Source of the DNA: Orbilia blumenaviensis
Lineage: Eukaryota > Ascomycota > Orbiliomycetes > Orbiliales > Orbiliaceae
NCBI GenBank assembly: GCA_036872755.1
Contig: JAVHNS010000015.1
Coordinates: 682,001-746,000, forward strand
Direction of reading: 5' to 3'
DNA: 64,000 nt
The notes under the pieces are model-generated. The model made no database searches, was not told the origin of the DNA, and saw only the letters and a program-made list of their open reading frames with translations. Below, piece by piece: positions 49,601-58,343 of this stretch. Each line of letters begins with the position of its first letter. The stretch's first letter is position 1. The position numbers and the translations under genes are program-made.

Positions 49601-51600
49601 GGGAGCGGGAATTAGAGTTAGGGGGGGGGGGGGGGGGGGCAACCACAGAAGCCCCCCCGCATACGCTTCCCCGTACATGGGGATAGCGGTGTGGCGCCCG
49701 CTTCCCAGGCCTAAAGTACCTCCCTTAAAGGGTTGTGTGCTGAGGGGCCTTGGGAAGCGGGCGAGATCCTTCAAGTTAATCAGAAGGATGTGGGGAGAAC
49801 ATTTTTATATGTCCCCGGCAATATGAAGGCTTGTTTCCCAGACAAGCGATGCAGCGCCCCGGCTTCAACTCCCTCATTTCGAAGACGGGTGATTCTCCTC
49901 GGTCCGCAGACAGGATATCGTCGCTGCGAAGCTTTCGAAGTATCTGTCCTAATACCCCAATTGGGGTGGACAGCCCGCCCAGCATGGACCAAAGTGTCCT
50001 TCGCCCCCGTGGCAGTTTCCCCTGCCCGGGGGCATTATCAAACGGTCAGATGGTGCCGTTGGGAAAACTTCGGAGCTAGGATGGGGTAAGGGTCATAAAA
50101 CCAAGCCGAACCCTCGGACTATGACCCCATCCTAGCTCCGATGCACCCCATTCGTCTGGTGGCGGCGGCGGCGTGTATCGTCGTCGTAATGTGGCCCCCC
50201 CGTTGCGGCGGGGAGGGCTGGGGGATCCGGAGTTGGGGGCGCAGAGCCAAACCGAGCCCTCAGGCTCTGGGCCCCCCTCCGGTCCCCCATTGCGGTTCCT
50301 TATGGGGGGCTGGCTCGAGTAGCCAAAGCTTCAATGTGGCTGGAAGGACTGCCTCTTTTAAGGTCAGTGGTTTTTCTGGGGTATACATTGGTATTATGAG
50401 GGAATATCATGCCCCGAGCGAGAAGTTGGTGCTATGGCCGATGCAAGCCTCTCGCAGAATGTTTTTCTGTATACATATCTATCGAGGCCGGCAGTAGCAC
50501 ATTATTACGTATATACGACATGGCGCGCCGTGAGTGCCACGGGTGCCAATATTTGCAAATCCTCCTCAGGTTTGTAATGCTGGGGCGGTGTCTACTACAC
50601 CAATTCGATATTCATGATCATCGGTATCATGATCTATCCAAATAAAATTATGTATACAGTCCCATGACTATGGGATGCCCAAAGAATATGTGCGGCGTGT
50701 CCCCCTCCTCCTCCTCAAATCCTCAAAGTACAAAAAAACCACGAAAGGAGACGTTGCAACCCCAGCAAAACTTCTTTACTAATCCCCACGGATAGTAATA
50801 TCCGGGGGATACTATGGCCGCGGCTCGGCCTTTCCTGTCCGATGTTGGGGGGAGTTTCACCCGTCGCACAATGTGCGCGGGTGGGGGGAGGCCATAGCGG
50901 GCTACAACCAGCCCACACGCTATGTGCGGGTCGCGTCGAGGACAACGATCTTTTCAGTTGTCGCACGGCGGTCTGGGAGTTTTTATACCAGTTCCATAAT
51001 CTTGGGGGGGTTCGACATCCAAAACCCACCTCTGCGCCATGTGCGTGGTTGGGAGTATAGCGAATTAGAGGCGGATTCAAGGATCCGGCCGAATCCATTC
51101 GGCCGGGCCATTGGCGTCTGCACCGCCTCGTGGGAGAGGGGTGCCTAACCGCACAGAGAGGGTTGGCCCCGCGGGGTATCTACGTGATACCCCGACGGGG
51201 GGGAGGCGTGAGGGGGGGCCTCCACCACTACCACGACAGATGGTGGTAGTGGTCAGCCAATGCCATCCCCGCAAAAGGGGGGGTGGGGGGCGCCTGGCCG
51301 TGGGACAGGCGAATGGGTCGCCTGTCACTTGGCCGGCGCCAGTCGATTTGGGGGGGGTTGGTGGATGGCGAATTCATTTGGTCCACTGATGGCGGTGGTG
51401 GGGATGATATACCACAAGGACATCCGCGCTGACATAAATGCAGGTATTCATGTCATGTGGGGGGGTCCATAGAGACCATGTGGCTCTGCGGTGGTACTCA
51501 AGGTACCGGGGCGGGGGTATGCGGCGTTCGCTGAGAGGCGACGCCGCCAACCCATGCGGGGGCTGTTTCTTTTGTTCTGATTTTTGCGTGGCAGAGTAGG
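46651..51600 (+). CDS. Candidate multi-exon secreted-protein gene with hairpin-packed exons
   Basis: Exon 1 (46651 to about 46816) encodes a good signal peptide (MKATNVAYISSLFSLLSLVG, then SAS) and a Ser/Lys-rich stretch. AT-rich introns with full consensus follow: 47345-47413, 47589-47657, 47946-48029, 48537-48602, 48786-48861 (66-84 nt, GTATGT/GTACGT/GTAAGT donors, GCTAAC or CTGAT branch points). The segments between them are G/C-rich, full of homopolymers and perfect palindromes. One join is convincing: exon 48030-48536 ends YPQSGVRQCWIPAELR and continues in phase into exon 48603-48785 (FPRGKYRPAPNRGARPG). Elsewhere frames change or stop 9-20 nt before donors, and low stop frequency in GC-rich DNA makes open frames weak evidence. 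The end is not placed; 51600 is where the GC-rich character stops. It could instead be a pseudogene or structured RNA. Confidence 0.45.
46986..46999. repeat. Palindrome GGGGCAATTGCCCC
   Basis: Perfect 14-nt palindrome, flanked by GGGGA and TACCCC that extend it imperfectly. It is the first member of the G4-AATT-C4-like series in this locus, with the reverse arrangement of G and C arms. Confidence 0.95.
47116..47143. repeat. Hairpin CGCGGGG / CCCCGCG
   Basis: Perfect 7-bp stem around a loop made largely of a C-run (47125-47134). Confidence 0.9.
47441..47458. repeat. Palindrome CGCCCCCAATTGGGGGCG
   Basis: Perfect 18-nt palindrome beginning 27 nt after the intron acceptor at 47413. Confidence 0.97.
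48041..48056. repeat. Palindrome CGCCCCAATTGGGGCG
   Basis: Perfect 16-nt palindrome beginning 11 nt after the intron acceptor at 48029. It shares its core with 47441-47458 and 49954-49967. Confidence 0.97.
48488..48505. repeat. Hairpin TACCCCC-AATC-GGGGGTA
   Basis: Perfect 7-bp stem with a 4-nt loop; the stem extends to GCCT/AAGGC with one extra base. Confidence 0.95.
48622..48648. repeat. Hairpin with core CCCCCAATCGGGGG
   Basis: CGCCCCC at 48625-48631 pairs with GGGGGCG at 48637-48643, extended by GGCC on the left and GGCC on the right. It lies 20 nt after the acceptor at 48602. Confidence 0.95.
48897..48926. repeat. Hairpin TGGCCA..GGCCC / GGGCC..TGGCCA
   Basis: An 11-bp stem with a single bulged T and a short loop, in the segment after the intron ending at 48861. 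Confidence 0.9.
49541..49596. repeat. Nested hairpin, 10-bp inner stem
   Basis: Inner arms CTTAAGCCCG (49557-49566) and CGGGCTTAAG (49572-49581) with a 5-nt loop. Outer arms TGCCCGC (49541-49547) and GCGGGCA (49590-49596). Confidence 0.96.
49621..49639. repeat. G19 homopolymer
   Basis: Run of about 19 G, the longest of many G and C runs in the locus. Run lengths like this are prone to slippage and sequencing error. Confidence 0.85.
49695..49763. repeat. Long inverted repeat, 13-bp perfect stem
   Basis: CGCCCGCTTCCCA (49695-49707) pairs with TGGGAAGCGGGCG (49751-49763), extended inward by GGCC (49708-49711) and GGCC (49746-49749). The loop itself contains CCCTTAAAGGG. Confidence 0.96.
49829..49847. 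repeat. Hairpin GCTTGT / ACAAGC
   Basis: Perfect 6-bp stem, 7-nt loop. Confidence 0.85.
49954..49967. repeat. Palindrome ACCCCAATTGGGGT
   Basis: Perfect 14-nt palindrome with the same CCCCAATTGGGG core seen at 47441 and 48041. Confidence 0.97.
50003..50033. repeat. Hairpin GCCCCCG.GGCAG / CTGCC.CGGGGGC
   Basis: A 12-bp stem with a single bulged T and a 6-nt loop. Confidence 0.95.
50071..50140. repeat. 17-bp perfect inverted repeat
   Basis: CGGAGCTAGGATGGGGT (50071-50087) and ACCCCATCCTAGCTCCG (50124-50140) match perfectly around a 36-nt centre. This is the longest uninterrupted stem in the locus. Confidence 0.97.
50235..50276. repeat. Hairpin GGGGGC.CAGAGCC / GGCTCTG.GCCCCC
   Basis: 13 paired bases with one mismatch. 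The loop contains GAGCC at 50254-50258, which can also pair with GGCTC, giving an alternative inner hairpin. Confidence 0.95.
50284..50308. repeat. Hairpin CCCCCAT / ATGGGGG
   Basis: Perfect 7-bp stem, 11-nt loop; starts eight bases after the previous hairpin. Confidence 0.92.
50661..50674. repeat. Hairpin CCCAT / ATGGG
   Basis: Perfect 5-bp stem, 4-nt loop. It lies just after a TATACAG acceptor-like site at 50658. Confidence 0.75.
50782..50810. repeat. Hairpin ATCCCC.CGGATA / TATCCG.GGGGAT
   Basis: 12 paired bases with one bulged A and a 4-nt loop (GTAA). Confidence 0.96.
50858..50883. repeat. Hairpin CACCCG.CGCAC / GTGCG.CGGGTG
   Basis: 11-bp stem with one bulged T and a 3-nt loop. Confidence 0.96.
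50893..50924. repeat. Hairpin CATAGCGGGCT / AGCCC.CGCTATG
   Basis: Stem of about 11 bp with a 3-nt bulge; separated from the previous hairpin by nine bases. Confidence 0.93.
51085..51106. repeat. Near-perfect palindrome CCGGCCGAAT / ATTCGGCCGG
   Basis: Two perfect 10-nt arms separated by CC. Confidence 0.97.
51167..51200. repeat. Hairpin GGGGTATC / GATACCCC
   Basis: Perfect 8-bp stem (51173-51180 with 51186-51193) and loop TACGT, enclosed by CCCC (51167-51170) and GGGG (51197-51200). Confidence 0.96.
51225..51252. repeat. Hairpin CCACTACCAC / GTGGTAGTGG
   Basis: Perfect 10-bp stem, 8-nt loop. Confidence 0.97.
51289..51340. repeat. Nested hairpin, 10-bp outer and 9-bp inner stems
   Basis: Outer arms GGCGCC(T)GGCC (51289-51299) and GGCCGGCGCC (51331-51340). 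Inner arms GACAGGCGA (51304-51312) and TCGCCTGTC (51318-51326) with a 5-nt loop. Confidence 0.97.
51521..51547. repeat. Hairpin GCGGCG.TCGC / GCGA.CGCCGC
   Basis: 10-bp stem with one bulged T and a 6-nt loop; the last of the dense series. Confidence 0.95.
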
Positions 51601-51670
51601 GCCGTAAGGGACTATAATGTCTTGAAGGGTCAATTTGAAAATGCCTTGTATTATAGAATTAGTAGATAGA

Positions 51671-52018
51671 TTATATTATAAATGATTGTTTTATTATAAA
51701 ATTTCTAGATGTGTCTATGATTATGTGTGATATGCCATTAACTCGGAGGTAGAAGCTTGTGGTATCTTGTAGATCTTGTGTTTGGTTTTGAGACTCTTGT
51801 AGTAGTATTAATAGCTGCTCTGTCGAGCTCTTAAGTCGTAAATACTTAGTCTTACAATGTAATAGTATATACAAACTCAAAACGACAACTAGGCTGTACA
51901 GTATTACCATCCACAGGCTTGAAGTAAAGATCGTGATATCTGTTAGCCAAAATGCCGTATCTTCCTGGAATACTATTTGATATGGAGGGGAATCTACTTG
52001 ATAATCAGGTAAGATCAT
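51671..52018 (-). CDS. Possible small membrane protein, alternative to the plus-strand exon
   Basis: Open frame of 115 residues with a real ATG at 52018. It has one clear transmembrane stretch (SLWMVILYSLVVVLSLYILL) followed by a Gln/Leu-rich helical part (STEQLLILLQESQNQTQDLQ). It overlaps, in antisense, the first exon proposed for the gene at 51952-52836. Composition looks protein-like but I recognise no family. Only one of the two overlapping models may be real. Confidence 0.3.
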   Translation of the reverse strand: MILPDYQVDSPPYQIVFQEDTAFWLTDITIFTSSLWMVILYSLVVVLSLYILLHCKTKYLRLKSSTEQLLILLQESQNQTQDLQDTTSFYLRVNGISHIIIDTSRNFIIKQSFII

Positions 52019-52836
52019 TTGTCACATACGTTCGTTACATACGTTATCTTCGCAAGAGAATAACCAGTCGTTGACTTGCGGAAAAATATTATGATTAGGA
52101 TAACCTCATTCACAAATGTTACAATGCACTGAGAGAAGATATTGTTGTTTTTCCAAAAATCGAGCTCTCGCCTGCAGTGGATCCTCTAGCTGGGTTATTA
52201 ACACCAATCCCGAGTGACGCTAGCTGTGCAGTTAAAGCGGAATCAGACCTACAACTGGAACCTACTCACGGCGAACAGGAAGAAATAAAACTGGAGGATA
52301 TCCCAAATATTTTACCCAAGGATACTGAGTTAAGTGATGTTAAAGATAGCCCACAAGAGTCCACAACTCCAAATGACACAGCAGAGAAAAATTTAAAACC
52401 TGAAGCCTTAAATGATTCCGAGGATTGCATCGTTGTCCATGTTCAGAAAAAGCTACTCAGACCTCTTAACTGGGACAAAGGTCAAGCACCTAAGGAGCTG
52501 AGAGTCAAAAAGATTCTGCCTAGCGAAATCGTGTCAACGATCCAACAACTAAAGCAAACCATCCAACTCCCGGACTATTCTTGCGTATCATACTTCCGCG
52601 ACCTCTCAGGCTTATTCAAGATTATTCCTAGAGACGATGAGCGAATGGAAGATTTAAAACACTTGATATGTAGGGCTTTTCTAGTCTTCCGGATATCAGA
52701 CATCAAGGAACAAGTTATTTTAAGGTTACCGCGCGAAGACCCTGATTTGTTGGTTATGTACAATATCTTGATGCTTTGTCTTTTGAAAGGGAAAAGTGGG
52801 GTTAGAGAGGTTTTGGGGTTTTTAGAGATAGACTGA
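51952..52836 (+). CDS. Hypothetical acidic protein
   Basis: Two exons, 51952-52008 and 52099-52836, give 264 residues. Exon 1 reads MPYLPGILFDMEGNLLDNQ and joins in phase to DNLIHKCYNALREDIVVFPK. The 90-nt intron has donor GTAAGA and acceptor ATTAG. Residues 50-115 are acidic and Ser/Pro-rich (HGEQEEIKLEDIPNILPKDT). The C-terminal half looks folded and helical (LPSEIVSTIQQLKQTIQLPD; YNILMLCLLKGKSGVREVLG). No family is recognised. Exon 1 is the uncertain part, because an antisense frame covers it; exon 2 is open from 52099. Confidence 0.6.
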
Positions 52837-52972
52837 TAGGTTCGCTCGCCATATTTTTCTCTGATGCTTGGTGTATCTTCTGTCTATAAATACCTGTTGA
52901 ACTATTACTCCGTGGGCTTAGTTCAGTTTATAGCCATACCATTAACTGGTTTAATCAATCTCAAAAATAAAT

Positions 52973-55260
52973 TTAGTCTAAACTACCCATAGCATTCCTT
53001 TTCGCAGTCCAAGCCCTTGCCCGCTTTCCATATCTATACATAGGAACCGTCGATAACAAACAAACAAGATGTATACTCCCCAAAATCAGAAAACAAGCCC
53101 TAGGATTCGATGCATCCAGCCAATAGTTCCAAAATAGCGAGAATGTAATCACAAGAATACCTATTCCATTATAGAATTTTTGGTTAACAACGTTGCAACT
53201 AACAGCGATGCTGGGATTTGTGGGAAAATGCTCACTTTTGCTGAAATTCATGATGACTAAGGCTTCCATCGCATGTTCTTTGTACGAATCTACTGCAAAG
53301 GTGATGGCTGTAGAGGTGCCGAGGGAGCATCCGAAGCCTATGATGCCGAAGAATAGTGTTGGCACGATCCAACTATCGCCTTCATATGAGGACCAGCCGA
53401 ATCTAACTCAGTCGTCAGTACGATTTTCCTCAAACAATTATACAGTTATTCTCACCCCATTAGCCCTAGCGAGCTAGAAATAGCTACAACAACCGCCATA
53501 ACAAGTCGAAACTCCCTGGAAATAAAACACATAAGTAGCCTTTCAGCACATCGCCGACTAGGAAACATACGGCTCGTAGACTCCACCATTCTTCTCCGCC
53601 ATATATCTCACAATAAGGTCCGATATTTTCCCGGCAGGAGCGGAGCCCAGTATGCCCCCTACGAAAGGCGCTGTATAAACCAGACCGGTTTGTAGTCGAG
53701 TAAAATGGTATGGGCGATGCTAAAGACTATGTCAGCCCTTCCTCCTATTATATTTCGGAGATAGTAATCTGACCTGATAGATATGAGCCACCGACTCGGA
53801 CATAATAATCAACCATAGAACGCTAAGCGCATATACGACGGTTGACCACAGTATTGCCGGATAGGTGAGTAGTATCATAGGCCTGGCAAGCGCTCTGATA
53901 TAACTTCCCTGCTGTATCCGGCCACTGTAAATGGAAAGCTGGGATTTGAACGATGTTTGTGGTCCATGTTGGGTATATTTCAAGATGAAAAGCTGTGGGG
54001 GTGATCTTTGGACCAGACTTGGAGTTGTCGTGGTGGCCTTTTCGTTTTCTGTGGGAGTAGCAGGGTCCTTTTCTTCTGATATTCCGGTGTCGCTGCCGTT
54101 ACTACCTTCGTAGACGAGGATATGTGGTTTCGGGTTATCGAGTTCTGACAGTTCTGAAGGAGCTGGTATACTATGTAAAAGCTTAACACCTCTAAACCAG
54201 CACGCCTCCGGAACAAATAGCAAAACTAAAAACACCAAAGCGCCAGATAAAGCAGTCATAATCCAAAACACCCATCTCCAACCCAAACCCTGTATTATCG
54301 CTCCACTCAAAAGGCTATACACCCATTCATTAGAACCCCTCTTTTGTAATACCCAGGAAAATGAGAACTCACGGCACCAAATTCTTCCCACCAAGTAGTA
54401 GCAGCGTATATATCCCAAGTCTAAACCCTCTTTCATGCAAAAAGAATATTTCAGCAAGATATGCACTTGCAAGGCACTCGCATGGACTAACGCCTATTCC
54501 CATAACAACTCTAGCAACCGTAAGACTCGCATATGACGGCGATGCAGCTGCCCAAGCAGATGATGCACAGAATATCACAGCCCCGGCGAGGAAAAGTGGT
54601 CGTTTGCCGTACATAGAAGCAAATGGGGAGATGGTGATGACACCAATGGCCAGTCCTGCGACGAATGCCCTATTCGGTGTTAGCTAGTATGCTAGATAAT
54701 GGGGGTTGTGTCCATGGGTATAAATACGCGGTGGTAAACGCTACTTCTGAGCTTGTGATGCGGTATGTTTGTGCGACGTTGGGGAAGCCGGCGGCTAATA
54801 TAGGCGCCTGTCCGCCTCCGAGTAAACTATAAAAACCGACCGCTAAAAGGGCGCATTCACGCCGCCATGTCGGCCAGTTCAGGCTAAGCGAGTTTTCGTT
54901 AGTTTGGCCGGGTTATTATACCTGTTTTCCGGGTGTAACTAATGGATAATTGACTTACGGGTCGCTCCTAGTGTCGTCTACAATACAGTTAGCATTGCTA
55001 TATTCCTGCTGATATAAACGTTAGTAGAACATACCTGGCTGGGGATCCAAAATGACCCCATCCTGTCCTTTGGACTTCTTAAGTCCGTCTTGTTGCGTTA
55101 TCTCGGTATCCGGGCATATTAGCAAAATTGATCCTAGTGTTAACTATTAATAAGGTGGGTTAAAGCTTGCGTGCTACGGAGGTATAACAGCATATATACC
55201 TGGAACATGCACACATCCTCCTTTGTCGCCGAGTATTCCCAACGACGAGCCTTTCGTCAT
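52973..55260 (-). CDS. MFS transporter (DHA1-like, 12 transmembrane segments)
   Basis: Ten exons in transcription order: 55200-55260, 55035-55133, 54959-54977, 54728-54883, 54373-54669, 53774-54314, 53571-53719, 53456-53515, 53236-53402, 52973-53160; phase holds throughout, giving 578 residues. It begins with a soluble part containing LDPQPDDTRSDPLNWPTWRR, the entry motif of fungal drug:H+ antiporter-type carriers. Then come transmembrane helices with the loop-2 A-like motif SMYGKRPLFL and a long cytoplasmic loop after helix 6 (EGSNGSDTGISEEKDPATPT). The C-terminus ends in YRYGKRARAWTAKRN. Introns are 52-75 nt; one exon is only 19 nt. Substrate cannot be told. The ATG at 55260 is the best start; a more upstream ATG near 55434 does not splice in phase. 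Confidence 0.9.
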
Positions 55261-56492
55261 TATGTGGTCTGTTGTATTTTGCAACGGAATGCGTTGGCCC
55301 TGAGAAGGGGCTTTCAGCCCGCCTTCCGGGTTGATAAAACTATCGGCGAAACTGGCCGGAATATGGTTTGAAGAGGTGAAATAATCTCGATGAAAGGTCC
55401 TTAATGACTAATCTCACCTTCCTGGGTGAAATGCATGCGGTTATAAACAACCAAAGATGAACCCCCAGCGAACCGTGCCTGTCACACCGCCACATCCCAT
55501 TTTCAAATTCCCGATCACATTTTTCCCATTATCTTTTTTTTTTTTTTCAGCCCAGAAAATGGGATTTTGTGCATTAAGCCTAGGCTGAATTCGGCCACCG
55601 GACTGCTTCGCGATTGGAGGATCTCCATATGGATCGCGCTAGAGCAAGTGCGGGGGTTTTGATGGGATGGTGCACTGACCTTTTATATTTTACTTTTTAA
55701 AGGCTTAACCTAGAAATCCATGGACAGGCCTGGAATCTTTTTGTGGCTTTTGCATAGGCACAAGGATTTAAAGTTAAAGGGGTCATAGCACGTGGGCTTT
55801 ACTAGTAATATTTTTTTTGAAAGTGTTCACGATGGGTCCGTTGCGTTTTGCGTCTCGACCTGGTGCACATGGTCACGTTTGGAGTTGATGTAATGGTTAT
55901 GCGCTAGACTTTACGCGTATCTATGATCTCCTGAACTAGTTATGATGTAGCGTAGGCGGATCAGGTTCGGACCGTCTGATCGAGAAACACGTGAAATCCT
56001 TGTGCTCGAAAGCGGAAAATGTTTGAAGCGGCGCAGGAGAAGCCGTCAGAGCGATGCCGATGCTATATATTCGCATTAGCTTTCAGGACTCGGGTACCTG
56101 CAGCTAGGCGTGCTGCCGACTAAGAGCTATGACCAAATTCGGATACCTATTGATCGATATCGATCAATTATTAGATGAAGCTTTGGACAAAACAATACCT
56201 CTTTAGTCTACCCTACCCTAGCCATAGCGGATGTTCCATTGGGATACACGGATGGAACGGAGCGGAGAGGAATATAACCCAAAAGATAAAAATCCATATT
56301 GTTTCCCCTTTTGTTTCTGAAGAAAGATACAAAAAAAAAACCCCGAAAGAAAACCCATAGAAGAAAGATGATTTCGTTCCAAGCATGCATAACAAAACCA
56401 TGCTATGCATGTATGCGGACTGAAATAATAATAAAAAAAGCCGCTCGCCGTATGCATATTAGGCCGGTATAACCAAGCCGGTATAACAACGA
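55261..56492. other. Intergenic region
   Basis: 1.2 kb between the transporter start and the 3' end of the next minus-strand gene. It has a T15 run at about 55532-55547 and inverted ATCGAT-type sequence near 56152-56168. No gene seen. Confidence 0.45.
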
Positions 56493-57300
56493 TTATTTTC
56501 CGTCAAGAGGTTCGCCACACATGCAACAACAATTATCTCGAGTTTCGTATCCAAGAGAACAACTGTTGCAAAACAAACCGCTAATATCCCGGAAAGCGAG
56601 CCCGGCGAGACGACGGTAAAAACTCGGATCATTGTCCTTCTTGATACCGTAAAACCAGCGACCGACAGGGATGGCTCTGAGAGCAGCATTTATGGTATCA
56701 GAGACATCATCCTGATCGTTCTTCGATGCAACAGCGTAGATACCAGACATCATTTCAATAAAAAGTCTGACATCTCCAATGTTCCTCTTTTTGACCTTGT
56801 TCCTGACAATGTCCAGGATCTCTTTTTTGAGAGGGGTCAAACCCCAGGTGGCGGCTGCTTCGAACATGGTAAGCATTCGGAACTCGGTGGATGTACGAAC
56901 GCAATCTTCAACGCATTCGATGGCATCTCTACCATCAATCCAGTTCAGAACTTGGACTCCACCGTCAGGATGAACTTCCTCGAACGTCAAACAGATTTGT
57001 GTTCGCTCAGGATGGTTCGCGCGAGCCGTGCGGATAAGTTCACGAAAGACGGACCAGCGGAGGAGGTGTCCCTCTGCACGGCGGGATCTATACTTTCGAG
57101 ATCCGGTGCCCATGGCGATATCGATATGATCCTCTTCGAAATGAGGGCTATAACCTGGTGTCAGAAATCTTGAATACGGAATTGTAGTGTGGTGTAGCTT
57201 ACGGTGGAGTTGGAGATCGCTTGCGAACGGATTTGTTATGACTGGAATCGAATTTGACGCGGGACCTGCGTTTTGGAGCGGTGCCCCAGCCTTCACTCAT
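56493..57300 (-). CDS. BTB-like protein with C-terminal zinc-binding tail
   Basis: Two exons, 57203-57300 and 56493-57147, give 250 residues. The 55-nt intron (GTAAGC, CTGAC branch point, TATAG) restores frame from a basic start (MSEGWGTAPKRRSRVKFDSS) to PHFEEDHIDIAMGTG. The order of strands and helices (LTFEEVHPDGGVQVLNWIDG, then MLTMFEAAATWGLTPLKKEI) resembles the helical part of the other BTB genes here: an AADFLDM-like helix, then KRAL-like. The end FCNSCSLGYETRDNCCCMCG carries two C-x2-C pairs that probably bind zinc. The BTB assignment is by layout and neighbourhood, not by strong motif. Confidence 0.65.
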
Positions 57301-58343
57301 GGTCGCTACCCATAGTAAACAGTATCAGCCAACAAGAATGGTCACCAATCGCCGGAATACAGCAAAAAGAGAGGTAATTACCGGTATTGAATCTGCTGAA
57401 GAGAACCAGAGATGCAGTAAATTTGAAAAACTCGAGGAGGTGATAGCAATTGTGTGTGAAGAATGGAGGTGACTGCTAGACGAAAAATAACACTTATGTC
57501 GCCAAGAAATACCGGCTGGATACTACGACATCATAGGACCGGCCCAGGTGCGAGGGGTAAGAATACTTTCAAAGGTAAATTTATTACCACTTCACTAGAG
57601 TAAAGATTGGCACAGTCGCTCTAAGACCTTTCATTCCTTCTTCCTCTACAAGCGATGGACTGAACCTATAACAAACCCTACCATCTAAAAAAATGAAGCT
57701 AGATGCCCAGGTGTTTTTAAGCCTTCTAACATGGTAGTACGGGTATCAAGTGATGAGCGTAGCTCTATTATCAAGATAGCTCTTGATTGATACTTGGTAT
57801 GTAGGAACTGCAGACCCTATCCTTTGCTTTATGGCTACGGCCTTATTTCAACCCAACTCGCTGTGACTCTACTGTTAGCATATATTTAGATGAAGTGGTA
57901 CAGCAGACCAGTAATAAAAATACGGAGCAGAACTCCAAGGTAACTATTGGGATCTAGGGAGGTGGCGAGTACTTTGGTTAAAAGTAATGAGTAACTACGA
58001 AAATGAAGTGTTTAAAAAACCGTCCCTGTTTTGTGTATTTCGCTGCAACGCTACTAAAATATCTAGCTAACTCTATCGTACAATCACCGGTCATGGCAAA
58101 GTCAGCTCCATGAGCTTTCCTTTGCGAGGTTTCCGGGCCATGAGTTGAGGATTAAAAGCTAAAATATTGGGCTGCAGCTTGCGTTAAAGCTTTATGTCTT
58201 CTGCTTCCCAAAACTCCTTCAAAGGATTGATCTATAGGTTTAATGTAGGCCTGTAGTTTTCCTCTCAGAGGCCCCAACCCCTCGAAGGAATGCTAGTTAT
58301 TAATACTTTCGGATATCGATAATTGGGGGAATGGAGGATTTCC
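57301..58343. other. Intergenic region
   Basis: 1 kb between two BTB-type genes on the same strand; AT-rich with no supported exon. Confidence 0.4.

Noticed and set aside
46986..51547. CRISPR-like array
   Set aside because: The stems differ in sequence and spacing is irregular; there is no constant direct repeat, and the DNA is fungal with introns.
46651..51600. Simple assembly artefact or bacterial contamination
   Set aside because: Fungal-type introns with branch points interrupt the GC-rich DNA and normal fungal genes flank it, so I treat it as genuine, though homopolymer lengths may be wrong.
53193..53477. 94-codon plus frame
   Set aside because: Antisense to exons of the MFS transporter, whose spliced frame is conserved.
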